A stretch of 62,826 bases of DNA from Levilactobacillus fujinensis (GCF_003946335.1 NZ_RHNX01000015.1:1-62826), one strand, 5' to 3'. Shown: positions 17,226 through 25,662, numbered from the stretch's first letter. Notes: generated by a model not told the origin, from the letters alone. A program made the numbers and translations.

Positions 17226-18128
17226 ATGACAACTTTAATCATTATTGTCTTATTTATTTTTGTTTTCATTCTGAGTAGTGTTCTCGGACTAATCTTAGTT
17301 GATCTGCGACACATCACAACGGATCTTGTCTACATCAATACCCATACAACCAATGCGGGTGTCACTAGTAATCTCCACTTCGGCATTATCCAACATCTGA
17401 CTGTCGCGATGAATCAGCTCCTGCAGAAGACCCATCATTTACAACAGACGGAATATCAGCGTGAACACCATCTGGAACAAATGTTACTCAACCTGACACA
17501 TGATATTAAGACGCCGTTAACGGTTGCCACAGGCTATGTTCAGTTGATTCAGAAACGGCCGTCCACGGCAACACCCACAATTTTACAACGGGTTTTAGAT
17601 AACTTGTCTTCGGTTAACTACTATTTACGTTACCTGATGGACTTCAATTTGGTTCGTACCAAAGCCAACCATTTAAACCTGGAATCAGTGAACGTCTCTC
17701 ATTTCTTAGAACGCGAGCTCTTTAACTTCTTTGACGATTTAAACGCCAAGCAAATTACAGTGATTCCCAAGATTGTCCCCGACCTGTACCTGACGACGGA
17801 TCAACTTTTATTACAGAGGATTATTCAAAATCTAGTCGGCAACTGGTTGAAATATGCCGCCGCTTCCGCAACTATTAGCCTCGACAAAGCTGACGAGCAA
17901 CATCTTAGGCTAGCATTTAGCAATCACACAGCAGAAGGCTTGACGGGGGATGACACACTCACTGAGCAATTTCACACGACCAACATCCATTCTTCACAGA
18001 GTCTCGGTCTGGGGCTAAGTATTGTTCGTTCTCTCGTCACTACCTTAGGCGGTAAAATGGCAGTAAAAATGGAAAAAAAGACCTTTATCGTAGAACTAAT
18101 CTTTAGGACGCTACCTCCAGTCGACTAA
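17226..18128 (+). CDS. Sensor histidine kinase, short N-terminus
   Basis: 300 residues. One or two closely spaced N-terminal hydrophobic segments (about 3-27) with hardly any external domain suggest sensing at the membrane through a partner, as in BceS-like kinases. The H-box is NLTHDIKTPLTV, the N-box NLVGNWLKY and the G-box SLGLGLSIV. ATG after GAAGGAG. It is paired with the upstream regulator. Because the kinase is almost without a sensor domain, the divergent ABC permease or its small accessory proteins may supply the signal. Confidence 0.9.
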   Translation: MTTLIIIVLFIFVFILSSVLGLILVDLRHITTDLVYINTHTTNAGVTSNLHFGIIQHLTVAMNQLLQKTHHLQQTEYQREHHLEQMLLNLTHDIKTPLTVATGYVQLIQKRPSTATPTILQRVLDNLSSVNYYLRYLMDFNLVRTKANHLNLESVNVSHFLERELFNFFDDLNAKQITVIPKIVPDLYLTTDQLLLQRIIQNLVGNWLKYAAASATISLDKADEQHLRLAFSNHTAEGLTGDDTLTEQFHTTNIHSSQSLGLGLSIVRSLVTTLGGKMAVKMEKKTFIVELIFRTLPPVD

Positions 18129-18144
18129 CCGTCGAAGTATATTT

Positions 18145-18230
18145 TCTTTTATGGCTGCTGTAACAGCAATATTCAAAACTAGGCAACATTGGCCAGTCAT
18201 CGCCTTACCGGCTCAGTAGATATGGGCTGG
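18145..18230 (-). repeat. Dispersed intergenic repeat, copy E
   Basis: Reverse orientation. Read on the minus strand it gives GGTAAGGCGATGACTGG, TTGCCTAGTTTT and a hairpin core TGCTGT/ACAGCA. It lies between convergent genes. The core pairs differ from copy B but stay complementary. Confidence 0.6.
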
Positions 18231-18325
18231 CTTAGTAGAAAACTGGCGATTCAAACCAGAAATCAGCAATTTAGAAGTACGCTTAATCTTCAGAATGCCC
18301 CCCTTAGGCTAATGAACAATAGCAA

Positions 18326-18358
18326 AAGGCGGCAACCAATGACACCGGTTGCCGCCTT
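18326..18358. terminator. Bidirectional terminator
   Basis: AAGGCGGCAACC (18326-18337) and GGTTGCCGCCTT (18347-18358) are perfectly complementary. It lies between the convergent kinase and MutS2-like genes. The minus side has the better T-run (CTTTTGC). Confidence 0.8.
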
Positions 18359-18374
18359 CTAATTAGTTTTTGAA

Positions 18375-19892
18375 TTACTTCGCTGCGAGTCGTTGCCGGG
18401 TCGCGTCCAAAATTGCCGGTGCCAGTCCCAATCGTTCGGCGAGCCACACCGCCTCACTGGCTCCTACCTGATGAAGGAGCAAGCGATACGTTGGCCGTAG
18501 CGTTTGTGGGTCAAAAGCCATGGTAGCCGTCATAAATGTCGGGCAATCCACCGCATATTCTTTGATTGCGCTGAAGTGGGTCGTCGCAATAATCGTTGCT
18601 TGCTGTTGCCGCAGGTACTCGATAATGGAAATGCTCAGGGCAGAACCTTCTTCGGGATCAGTCCCACTCCCAATTTCATCGAGTAGGACCAGTGCGTTGG
18701 GCTGAATGTGGTTGGTCATGTCGACCAGCGTCGTCATCTCAGCAGCAAACGTACTTAGCTGCGCCGTGATACTCTGATTATCGCCAATGTCGACCCAGAA
18801 CTGGCTGAAAACGGCCATCTGTGTGCCAACTGCGGCTGGTAGTTCTAAGCCAACCTGAACCATCAACGCAAAAAGCGCAATGGTCTTCAAGACCACCGTC
18901 TTTCCCCCGGAATTAGCCCCAGTAATCATTAAACCTTGATGGGCCGTCAACTCAATGTCTAATGGCACAGCATTTTCACCCAGTAAGGGATGGCGTCCCG
19001 CCACAATCTTAATGTGTTGGTCCGCGTTTAACTCAGGCATCCGGCTAGCAGTTTCCAAACCGTAACGTCCCCGAGCCATAATCTGGTCAAAATTGCTGAG
19101 CAACGCTTGATTCTTGACCAGGTCGTCCCAATGATCCAAGACGTCCCCCGTCAACGTGGCTAAGAGTTGATAAACCTCATCGCTTTCGTCATTAAGCAGA
19201 TTGCTCAGAACAGCGCCCTTCTTCGCGGCCGCCTGCGGCTCAAAGAAAACAGTAGAACCAGTTCCGGATTGGTCGACGACCTGTCCGCTGAACCGATTCT
19301 TATAGCTGGCTTTCAGTTGGACACAGACCCGGTCGTTGCGGGTAATCAACCGCGGACTCTGAACGGCCTGTGAATGTTTCTGCACAAACTGCGTCAACGT
19401 CGACTGGACCTGTTGTCGTTGTTTCTTGATTTGCCGTCGAATATCGGCCAACTGTGGCGTTGCTTCATCGGCAACCTGTCCGCGAATGATGACGTGGGCT
19501 AATCGGCCTTGAAGCCCACTTAGTCGCGTTGCCGATCCAAGCATCACGTCCAACTCTGGCGCGAGTCCTTGATGTAAATGGAGGACGGTCTTTAGTCGTT
19601 GTAAATTGGTCAAAAAGTCACTGACTAGGCCTAGTTGCTGGGCATTTAGTAATAATCCTTGATTCATCTTTGTCTGTAACGCTGTCAATTGATCTAAATC
19701 AAAGAACGTTAGCATGACGTCATTGGCCAATAATCGGTGTGCTTCGGCTGTTAAGATCAATTGGCGCTTAACGACGGTCAGATCGGTTTGATTCACACTC
19801 GCCTGTAATTCAGTGGCTGCCCGCTTACTGTGCGTATAGCTAGCCACCGTGGCTAAAATCTGATCTAATTGCGTAATTTGTTGTAAGTTCAT
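18375..19892 (-). CDS. Short MutS2-like ATPase without Smr domain
   Basis: 505 residues. It contains a MutS-type core with levers (about 1-290) and the ATPase: Walker A GANSGGKTVVLKTI, Walker B VLLDEIGSGTDPEEG and the TTHFSAIKEYA switch. Canonical MutS2 is about 780 residues with a KOW domain, coiled coil and C-terminal Smr nuclease; all of that is absent, since the frame stops just after the ATPase at LAERLGLAPAILDATRQRLA. ATG after AAGGAG. It therefore belongs to the short MutS-like family, whose role (recombination control or ribosome rescue by analogy with MutS2) is uncertain. Confidence 0.85.
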   Translation of the reverse strand: MNLQQITQLDQILATVASYTHSKRAATELQASVNQTDLTVVKRQLILTAEAHRLLANDVMLTFFDLDQLTALQTKMNQGLLLNAQQLGLVSDFLTNLQRLKTVLHLHQGLAPELDVMLGSATRLSGLQGRLAHVIIRGQVADEATPQLADIRRQIKKQRQQVQSTLTQFVQKHSQAVQSPRLITRNDRVCVQLKASYKNRFSGQVVDQSGTGSTVFFEPQAAAKKGAVLSNLLNDESDEVYQLLATLTGDVLDHWDDLVKNQALLSNFDQIMARGRYGLETASRMPELNADQHIKIVAGRHPLLGENAVPLDIELTAHQGLMITGANSGGKTVVLKTIALFALMVQVGLELPAAVGTQMAVFSQFWVDIGDNQSITAQLSTFAAEMTTLVDMTNHIQPNALVLLDEIGSGTDPEEGSALSISIIEYLRQQQATIIATTHFSAIKEYAVDCPTFMTATMAFDPQTLRPTYRLLLHQVGASEAVWLAERLGLAPAILDATRQRLAAK

Positions 19893-20140
19893 TTTTTCTC
19901 CTTGCAGCGAACAGCATGGAGAAACAAGTCATAGTTAATTGAATTGTCGGTCCTGCTATTTACTAATACGTGCACGAATTCGTGCCGGACATCGCGCGAC
20001 AATTTTCCACACTCATTAACGTCACTCCTCATTTTTTCGTAGATATTAACCGTAACATACGTCGCGAATTTGAGCAAATTTAGGGGGGGAAAATAGTCGC
20101 AAGAAAGGCCCGTACCGGCTTCCTGACGACCAACTTGTTC

Positions 20141-20539
20141 CTATTGTTCATGCTTTAAAACAAAATTCTTAAACTCATCAGTGGCCCCGTGGAATGTCTG
20201 CACGTGATCCATGAGGTAAAAAGTACTCGTCCCCGCTGGATTATTGATCTGATCGACCGTATCCAAAATATAGATGGGTTTATGCAGTGCGGTTGCGATA
20301 CCAAACTCGATATTTGATCCCTTACCTCCTGGGAAGACAAAGACAAAGAAATCACAAGTGGTGATCCCGGTGTATTCGGCTTGGGCGATTTCCCTGAGGT
20401 CTGCGAGATTAGTTGCTCCTACGCGCTTAGCCCAATCATAGGTTCGCGTGAACCCGGCATTTTCGAGTTGAATTGAAACATCATTGATCAGTTGGATCTG
20501 CCTAAATGAACCTGCGATGTAAAATTGTTTAGTGACCAT
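20141..20539 (-). CDS. Nucleoside 2-deoxyribosyltransferase-like protein
   Basis: 132 residues. It starts with FYIAGSF, the typical first strand and loop of the nucleoside 2-deoxyribosyltransferase fold, followed by a CDFFVFVFPGGKGSNIEFGIA segment in which the Glu is the usual nucleophile position (G-x-x-x-E-x-G). Proteins of this family cleave N-glycosidic bonds, though many homologues have unknown substrates. It is the third gene of the MarR-rhodanese operon, about 33 nt after the rhodanese stop. The ribosome site is weak. Confidence 0.75.
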   Translation of the reverse strand: MVTKQFYIAGSFRQIQLINDVSIQLENAGFTRTYDWAKRVGATNLADLREIAQAEYTGITTCDFFVFVFPGGKGSNIEFGIATALHKPIYILDTVDQINNPAGTSTFYLMDHVQTFHGATDEFKNFVLKHEQ

Positions 20540-20572
20540 ACTAGTTCTTTACTTTCTGTTCTTAGTTTAAGG

Positions 20573-20935
20573 CTATATCGTTTCAACCGGCAAACGCATG
20601 CCTTTCCAGCCCTCAAGCGCACAAGACAATTCGCAGGCCTCAAATCCCGCCGACAATAAAGTGAGCAATGCTTCTTTTCCTAAGGTCGTTCCGGCTGTCC
20701 AGTCATAAACGACATAAGTTTTGGATTTATCCAGTTCGGTCAAATGGGCGCTAAGATCCTTGGCAGGCATGGCAATGGCCCCCTTGATCTGATCTTTCTT
20801 AATTGTGGCAGGGGCATTCCGAACGTCTAACAGCACATACTTTGAATCCGGTTGGTTCAGATCCTCCAGAACCGTTGTATGATCGATATACAGGCTAAGA
20901 TAGGTCTTTAAAAAGTTGATTTTTTCATTTTGCAT
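20573..20935 (-). CDS. Rhodanese-like domain protein
   Basis: 120 residues. A rhodanese fold with YVLLDVRNAP near residue 32 and IKGAIAMPAKDL. The loop that normally carries the catalytic Cys reads VVYDWTAGTTLG, so the catalytic cysteine is replaced by Trp or Thr and sulfurtransferase activity is doubtful; it may bind rather than catalyse. The start overlaps the MarR stop by 11 nt and is preceded by GGAGAGCGACC. It is co-transcribed with the MarR regulator. Confidence 0.8.
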   Translation of the reverse strand: MQNEKINFLKTYLSLYIDHTTVLEDLNQPDSKYVLLDVRNAPATIKKDQIKGAIAMPAKDLSAHLTELDKSKTYVVYDWTAGTTLGKEALLTLLSAGFEACELSCALEGWKGMRLPVETI

Positions 20936-21470
20936 GTTGGTCGCTCTCCAATTCTAATTGTAAGTCGTGGGTTCCCTGATTGATTTTTTTCAATAACCCG
21001 TTCAGTTGTCTCATCTCGGCCGCAGATAAGGGGGCCATAATTCGTTGCACCGCCGCAAAGTTATGGGGTAAAAATGCCGTGACGGTTTGCTGGCCCGACT
21101 CCGTTAAGCGGATAAGCGTCGAGCGTTTATCAGTTGGCGAGGCCACTCGTTGGACCCACCGCTTGGTTACTAGCCCCTTGAGCAACTTACTAACGGTCGC
21201 TCTAGTTGCTCCTAACTTATCAGCAAGCTCGGAAGGTGCCAATTGTTGCTGCGTTGCTTGCGCCAAAAACATTAAAATAATAAATTTCGATTCGGACAAT
21301 TCCGAATTTGCCAGAACCTGGTCATATTGCCGTTGCATTTCGCGGTAAGTCCACTGGAGATTCAAGAAAAGCACGGAAACTTCTGCTTCTTCCGTTGAAC
21401 CAGCCACCAGCGATATTCGGGCTGCATCTGGTCGATCATTGAAGTCATAATTAAGGGTAATTTTTGTCAC
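20925..21470 (-). CDS. MarR-family transcriptional regulator
   Basis: 181 residues with a GTG start. The winged helix lies at about residues 50-135 (PSELADKLGATRATVSKLLK, then TDKRSTLIRLTESGQQ). An N-terminal extension of about 30 residues precedes the normal MarR start. The gene heads an operon with rhodanese-like and deoxyribosyltransferase-like genes. An 18-bp palindrome lies directly upstream and is the probable autoregulatory site. Confidence 0.85.
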   Translation of the reverse strand: MTKITLNYDFNDRPDAARISLVAGSTEEAEVSVLFLNLQWTYREMQRQYDQVLANSELSESKFIILMFLAQATQQQLAPSELADKLGATRATVSKLLKGLVTKRWVQRVASPTDKRSTLIRLTESGQQTVTAFLPHNFAAVQRIMAPLSAAEMRQLNGLLKKINQGTHDLQLELESDQHAK

Positions 21471-21478
21471 TCCATTTC

Positions 21479-21496
21479 TAATTAGCCGGCTAACTA
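21479..21496. promoter_or_regulatory. Probable MarR operator
   Basis: TAATTAG-CCGG-CTAACTA is an 18-bp near-perfect dyad (one mismatch) starting 9 bp upstream of the MarR start and close to a TATATT-like -10 on the minus strand. It suits negative autoregulation. Confidence 0.55.
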
Positions 21497-21551
21497 CATT
21501 TGCTAATATAACAGGTTACGTTCAAAAAAACAAGACTTTGGTGATTAAAAA

Positions 21552-21587
21552 AGCCAGTACCTACTAAATAACTGTAGTGTACTGGTT
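21552..21587 (-). terminator. Terminator after the MazG-like gene
   Basis: GCCAGTAC pairs with GTACTGGT. On the minus strand the hairpin is followed by TTTTTTAAT. It lies 12 nt after the MazG-like stop. Confidence 0.65.
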
Positions 21588-21598
21588 CTTCTGGTAGC

Positions 21599-21925
21599 TT
21601 ACGCCATATCCCCTCTAAATCGTTGCTTCAATTTCTGTTCGCTCGCTTGTAAGAGGTCTTGCGCATCAATATCGTACAGACTGCTAATGACCAATACCTG
21701 ATCCAAGGCGTCTGCCAATTCTTCTTTCAGATTCGCACGTAACTCTTCTGGAGTCGCCTTCTTCTCTCCGGGATGATCACGACCAATCTCAATTGCCCGA
21801 ATCGCCCGAGAAACTTCACCTGTCTCCTCTGTTAAAAAATTCAGATGGACAAAGGGAGAGTATTGATACCAGTTTCGTCGCTGATAGAAATCAACTAACC
21901 AGTCCTGATGCTCTGTAATCGTCAC
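21599..21925 (-). CDS. MazG-like nucleotide pyrophosphohydrolase
   Basis: 108 residues with a GTG start preceded by AGGAGG at 8 nt. The motif EETGEVSRAIRAIE and the later EELADALDQVLVI give the E-x-x-E...E-x-x-D set that binds magnesium in all-alpha NTP pyrophosphatases. Such proteins hydrolyse non-canonical or excess nucleoside triphosphates to monophosphates. It is a single gene between a terminator and a long repeat-containing gap. Confidence 0.85.
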   Translation of the reverse strand: MTITEHQDWLVDFYQRRNWYQYSPFVHLNFLTEETGEVSRAIRAIEIGRDHPGEKKATPEELRANLKEELADALDQVLVISSLYDIDAQDLLQASEQKLKQRFRGDMA

Positions 21926-22547
21926 TTGCGTTTCCTCCTCTTAGCTTAATGGTACTCTTCAACCTTACCAGATTCAGCCCATGACGCAACTAACGCTGCT
22001 TACAAATTAACTTATGCGGCTGAGATTGAAATTCCCCATATACCTGTTATGACTGTCATTACGATGATACTGAACCTAAAATTAGGCAACTTAGACCCGT
22101 CACCGCCTTTCCAGCCGGAAGATGTCGGCTGGAAAGGTACGAACACAACCTGAATCCCGGAAAGTGTCGCGTCTCCAAGCTTAGTTTTCTACTAAGCCAG
22201 TGGGACCCCCCTGACTAAGTAGAACGACGCGCCTGAGCCTATAGCTGCCGACCTCTATGAATATTTCGGCTTTTAACTTTCAGTTATCTAGCCAAGAACC
22301 TTGGCGTCCGCGATTTATCAGTGTTTTGTGTCCTTTAAAGATGACTATATACCAAAAGTACACGACGTAAATACGCCAAGTCCGCCAAAAAGTGTGACCT
22401 TTTTTGGACTATGTCCTTACGTTTTTCCTAAGGCGGCAAAGAAAATCTAAAATCCAAGCAAAAAACGCCCACTCCTGTGGGAAATGCGGTAGGATTGCAA
22501 CATGTTAACCGTTAGAAAAGTTTGGAGCATCATTCGGAGGTGATTCG
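21926..22547. other. Long intergenic region with repeat copy D
   Basis: A 622-bp gap between divergent genes with no supported frame. It contains repeat copy D with its 11-bp-arm hairpin (22106-22137), a CCAAAAA/TTTTTGG dyad (22385-22407), and the promoter and GGAGGTG ribosome site for the VanZ gene. Confidence 0.5.
22021..22205 (-). repeat. Dispersed intergenic repeat, copy D (long)
   Basis: The reverse complement aligns end to end with the terminal copy A at 62519-62710, including a distal GGCTTAGTAGAAAA module, the AAGGCGGTGAC segment, CCTAATTTTAGG and the TTTCAATCT end. It carries a perfect 11-bp hairpin, CCTTTCCAGCC/GGCTGGAAAGG, not seen in the others. Confidence 0.6.
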
Positions 22548-23063
22548 ATGCGCTGGGAACCTTTAATCATTATCTTGCTCATGGCCAGCCTGTGTGGCCT
22601 GCTCATCGTCACTACCGTTCAGCGGACGCGAACACGTTGGTTTGCTCTGCTCGTCCTCAGTTACTTTACCGGTCTTGGTGCCATCTTATTCACACCATTG
22701 GCTTTCACTGGCACAGCTGTTTGCATTATGCCAGCTGGTCTCGGTCGAGTTAACCTGACACAACTCGACGTTTTCAATTTAGGATTTCTAGAGAATATTT
22801 TGATGACCATTCCGTTGGGGATGCTGATTAAATGGGTCTTGCCTAAAATCTCCATGTGGGGCGTCACCATATTAGGTATCTTCGCCGGTTCTAGTTTCGA
22901 AACAATTCAGTATATCTTATCCCATCACTGGTTAATCAACCGTAGTAGCGATATTAACGACGTCATCTCAAATACTATGGGCGTGGTTGTGGGGGGCATT
23001 GCCATTGCTGTTTACTACCGGATCGCGGCCAAACATCGGCAAAGGCCACAAGCCATTGCCTAA
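22548..23063 (+). CDS. VanZ-family membrane protein
   Basis: 171 residues with four hydrophobic helices and the VanZ pattern of an ENILMTIPLGML segment, FAGSSFETIQYIL, and SSDINDVISNTMGVVVG. VanZ-like proteins can raise teicoplanin resistance, but most family members have no assigned role. ATG after GGAGGTGATTCG. It is followed by its own terminator. Confidence 0.85.
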   Translation: MRWEPLIIILLMASLCGLLIVTTVQRTRTRWFALLVLSYFTGLGAILFTPLAFTGTAVCIMPAGLGRVNLTQLDVFNLGFLENILMTIPLGMLIKWVLPKISMWGVTILGIFAGSSFETIQYILSHHWLINRSSDINDVISNTMGVVVGGIAIAVYYRIAAKHRQRPQAIA

Positions 23064-23095
23064 CAGTCACTACCACATAATGGCTAAATAATAAG

Positions 23096-23137
23096 CAGCA
23101 CCGATACCATCTGGTCTTTCAGAATGTATCGGTGCTG
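23096..23137 (+). terminator. Terminator after vanZ-like gene
   Basis: CAGCACCGATAC (23096-23107) pairs perfectly with GTATCGGTGCTG (23126-23137), then TTTTC. Confidence 0.75.
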
Positions 23138-23183
23138 TTTTCGGCTTACCGTTATTCAACCAATCAATGGACAGTGCACGCCA

Positions 23184-23444
23184 TTATCTTTCACCATGCA
23201 CCCAGCGATCAAAACGGGGAGCATGGTGAACATCGTAGTGCCCCGCTTCGTCTAAGACTACCTGTTCCACTGGAACCTGCGCAACTACTTCTCGCCAAAC
23301 AGCAGCGGCTGGCAGCTTCTCCATCATCACCTGGCCGTCGATAAGGGTGACGTTTAACTGGTCACCTGCAGCCAAGTCCAGTTCTTTTCGAATCGCGGCG
23401 GGAATAACTACCTGACCTTTACCCGAAACTTTCACCACCGTCAT
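23184..23444 (-). CDS. AbrB/SpoVT-type antitoxin-like DNA-binding protein
   Basis: 86 residues. The N-terminal swapped-hairpin domain KVSGKGQVVIPAAIRKEL is diagnostic for AbrB/MazE-like proteins. The C-terminal tail (about 50-86) is non-conserved and would normally bind a toxin, but the next gene on this strand is not a toxin. It is thus an orphan antitoxin or a plain regulator. ATG after GAGGTGACATGACCT. Confidence 0.8.
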   Translation of the reverse strand: MTVVKVSGKGQVVIPAAIRKELDLAAGDQLNVTLIDGQVMMEKLPAAAVWREVVAQVPVEQVVLDEAGHYDVHHAPRFDRWVHGER

Positions 23445-23521
23445 AGGTCATGTCACCTCACTTCTAAATAATTGTTCTACAGAGGTAACGATACACGTAA
23501 TATATGATTGAGCCAAACAAA

Positions 23522-23545
23522 AAGGACCGCTAACTAGCAACGGCC
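23522..23545 (-). terminator. Terminator after the secreted protein gene
   Basis: An imperfect stem, GGACCG..CTA with TAG..CGGCCC, is followed on the minus strand by TTTTTG. It lies between the secreted protein gene and the AbrB gene. Confidence 0.55.
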
Positions 23546-23587
23546 CATTACAAAACTAATATCTGACATTAAACCTGTCTTAACTCA

Positions 23588-24466
23588 CTAATCGACCCGT
23601 CGACCAATGGCAAACGCGTAGAATTTCTCTGCATATGGGCCATTATCAATCGATTTCTTCCCTTTAACATTTTCCTCAATGTTTAAGCCGATTTCGTACC
23701 TCTTAAGCTTACCTAATTTGGCGGCCGTATAACCGTAGTTATTGGCTAAAATCTGCTTAACTTTTTTAACTCGTTTCGTCGTGCTAACGGCGTTACTCGT
23801 TGCTAGATATTCAGTAACCTTAGGGAAATAAGTCACGTTTTGATAATGATTCGTTTTCAGCACACTCTTCTTAACCATTGGCGTTGCTGGATCCTCGTTA
23901 CCAAGCTTCAGGCCAAACTCATACGCAGCAATATTCGTTAAATTATAGGTTAACTTCATATTGGGTAATGACTTCACTATTGACCGCGTAATCCCCTGAG
24001 TTGGTGAATACTTAATGTAATCTTGGAAATCCTGACTATTCGTGAACATGCCCATCGGCACATAGCGACTCTTCAGCAGGTCCATCGCTAACCCGTGAGT
24101 TAAATACCCCCGCCAAACATAGCCGACCGTTCCCTTAGGGTGTGTCTTGGTTCCGCCAGCATTGATGTAATAGTAAACCGCTTTGGTTCCACCATGCTGT
24201 AGGACGACAGTTGAAGCTCGTGTAAAGGTCGTATTAGGTCTATCTGTCAAATAGCCGTATCGCTTCGTATGTTTTTTATTCCACAATGCCACTTTCTTAT
24301 TGGGATACTTCGCGCGATAAGTTGGTCGCTCAGTTGGCCACTTTTCTGAGACCACCGTATATTTCTGAGAAGCCTGCGCCGTCTGCGAAGAAACCAGGCC
24401 CAATGCGATACTAAATACTAGCCCCAGGACGACCCCTAATGTCGTTCTAAATTTCATAACGTCCAT
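23588..24466 (-). CDS. Secreted protein of unknown function
   Basis: 292 residues (or 289 from the internal ATG at 24457, which has better spacing to AAGGGGA). The signal peptide ends at AQAS near residue 33. An N-terminal segment with KYGYLTDRPNTTFTRAS resembles the short wall-binding repeats of lactobacillar surface proteins. A C-terminal domain (about 150-290) has YEFGLKLGNEDP and YEIGLNIEENV repeats of a duplicated motif. No catalytic motif is recognised. Confidence 0.7.
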   Translation of the reverse strand: MDVMKFRTTLGVVLGLVFSIALGLVSSQTAQASQKYTVVSEKWPTERPTYRAKYPNKKVALWNKKHTKRYGYLTDRPNTTFTRASTVVLQHGGTKAVYYYINAGGTKTHPKGTVGYVWRGYLTHGLAMDLLKSRYVPMGMFTNSQDFQDYIKYSPTQGITRSIVKSLPNMKLTYNLTNIAAYEFGLKLGNEDPATPMVKKSVLKTNHYQNVTYFPKVTEYLATSNAVSTTKRVKKVKQILANNYGYTAAKLGKLKRYEIGLNIEENVKGKKSIDNGPYAEKFYAFAIGRRVD

Positions 24467-24549
24467 TCCCCTTTTTAAGCTATCTTACCATACTTTCAAT
24501 CTTTTTGAACCGTTAATAATCCATAGTGTTGTATATTAGACATGAATAT

Positions 24550-24700
24550 GAATTTTCCTTTATGGAAAACTGCGCGTGACTCTGACCAGGCCAAGGTGTA
24601 TCAACACATACTGGTAGTTAACTTGCTTCTTGAAGACGTCCTAGCAATACTCTGCTCTGCAACTCACTTCCATGAATGACGGTCACGGTCCAAACAATGG
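24550..24700 (+). pseudogene. Relic of the 3' end of a SAP-domain gene
   Basis: This aligns with 27655-27812: TATGG.AAA..G, then GACTCTGACCA, then CACTGGTAGTTAA, then TTCTTGAAG.CGTCCTAG, and continues past the stop with GCAACTCACTTCCATGAATG. A block of about 18 bases is deleted and no frame survives. It lies directly upstream of the intact mazEF pair. Confidence 0.75.
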
Positions 24701-24793
24701 GGTTTTACTTCACTTCACATGCATTTTTCTTGTCACTAATGTTAAATTTAGTTATACTAGTGGCAACTTAAGACCACAAAAGGAGTGATGAAC

Positions 24794-25012
24794 ATGGAAA
24801 CAACCATTCGTAAAATTGGTAATTCAGTAGGCGCTATTATTCCTAGTGAACTTAATGCTGCAGCTGGTGACAAGTATAAAATCGTTAAAATTGGTGACAC
24901 ATTTATCATGACGCCTTTACGTGACGATCTTTTTAGCAATGAAGACGACTGGCTTGGTTTTCGCGACAGCATCTCCAAGGAAGACCGCGAATGGGATGAG
25001 GCTGAAAACTAA
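24794..25012 (+). CDS. MazE-type antitoxin
   Basis: About 72 residues from the ATG at 24794, 8 nt after AGGAG (an earlier GTG and ATG sit on top of the ribosome site). The AbrB/MazE N-terminus TIRKIGNSVGAIIPSELN binds DNA. The acidic tail FSNEDDWLGF...KEDREWDEAEN would wrap the toxin dimer. The stop overlaps the toxin start (TAATG), so the two are translated together. Autoregulation through its own promoter is expected for the family. Confidence 0.88.
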   Translation: METTIRKIGNSVGAIIPSELNAAAGDKYKIVKIGDTFIMTPLRDDLFSNEDDWLGFRDSISKEDREWDEAEN

Positions 25013-25338
25013 TGTATGTTCCTATCCAAGGAGATTTAGTCACTATTAACTTTGACCCCTCAATTGGTCATGAGATCAAGAAACGACGTCCCGGCCTAGT
25101 CGTTAGCAAGACTATTTTTAATAAAATGACCGGCTTCTGTCTAATCTGTCCGATCACAAGTACTCAGCGTGCTTTTGGAACTTATGTGACGATTGTTCAG
25201 CCTCATAAAATTAAAGGTGAGGTTGTGACACACCAATTGCGATCAATGGATTTCAAGAGAAGAAAGCTAGAATTTATTGAAACATGTGATCCTGTGACGT
25301 GGGCACACGTCATTTCTACGATTGATCAGTTCATTTAA
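25012..25338 (+). CDS. MazF/PemK-type endoribonuclease toxin
   Basis: 108 residues. The hallmark P-x-x-G-D opening (VPIQGDLVTINFDPSIGHE), the KKRRPGLVVS strand, the ICPITSTQ segment with the conserved Thr, and HQLRSMDF identify a MazF-fold, sequence-specific mRNA interferase. All usual catalytic residues appear present (Arg in RRPG, Thr in PITS). It is coupled to mazE and followed by a terminator. A fused relic of a second pair lies at 30408-30561. Confidence 0.9.
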   Translation: MYVPIQGDLVTINFDPSIGHEIKKRRPGLVVSKTIFNKMTGFCLICPITSTQRAFGTYVTIVQPHKIKGEVVTHQLRSMDFKRRKLEFIETCDPVTWAHVISTIDQFI

Positions 25339-25360
25339 TTTACATCTGAGAGATAAGAAG

Positions 25361-25402
25361 GGTCAGACGCCCGCGTTGAATCCCAGGTGATCTGATCTTT
25401 TT
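25361..25402 (+). terminator. Terminator after mazEF
   Basis: GGTCAGA (25361-25367) pairs with TCTGATC (25391-25397) with one wobble, then TTTTTAATT. Confidence 0.6.
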
Positions 25403-25431
25403 AATTCTAACAAATTTGTCTCCTAAAAAGC

Positions 25432-25554
25432 GTCACACAAGTCCTTTGAACTGGATGTCAGTCCAAGAGAATTGTGTGACATTTATATTTTTATATTAAA
25501 AGAACGTCAAACAAGTCCTCTACATTGGGTGTCAATCCAGAAGACTTGGTTGAC
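25432..25554. repeat. Two tandem hairpin repeats downstream of mazEF
   Basis: Two units with a 74-bp period each open with CGTCA.ACAAGTCCT and close with a complementary TTG.G.TGAC. Unit 1 has a perfect 9-bp stem (25432-25440/25472-25480); unit 2 has a 12-bp stem with one mismatch (25506-25517/25543-25554). Both contain GG.TGTCA.TCCA in the loop. Stems are conserved while loop bases vary. Confidence 0.7.
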
Positions 25555-25662
25555 GCTTATATTTGGGTTGTTTTCAAAGGCCCATAAGCATAGTGGCTCA
25601 TTGAGCCGGAACCCGATGGTGCCTTTTAAGTTATGTCCCAGACTTGTGAAAAACACATTTAC

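Noticed and set aside
19972-19985. Perfect 14-bp palindrome GCACGAATTCGTGC
   Set aside because: It lies in a gap without an identifiable regulator and lacks a second copy. A chance palindrome cannot be excluded.
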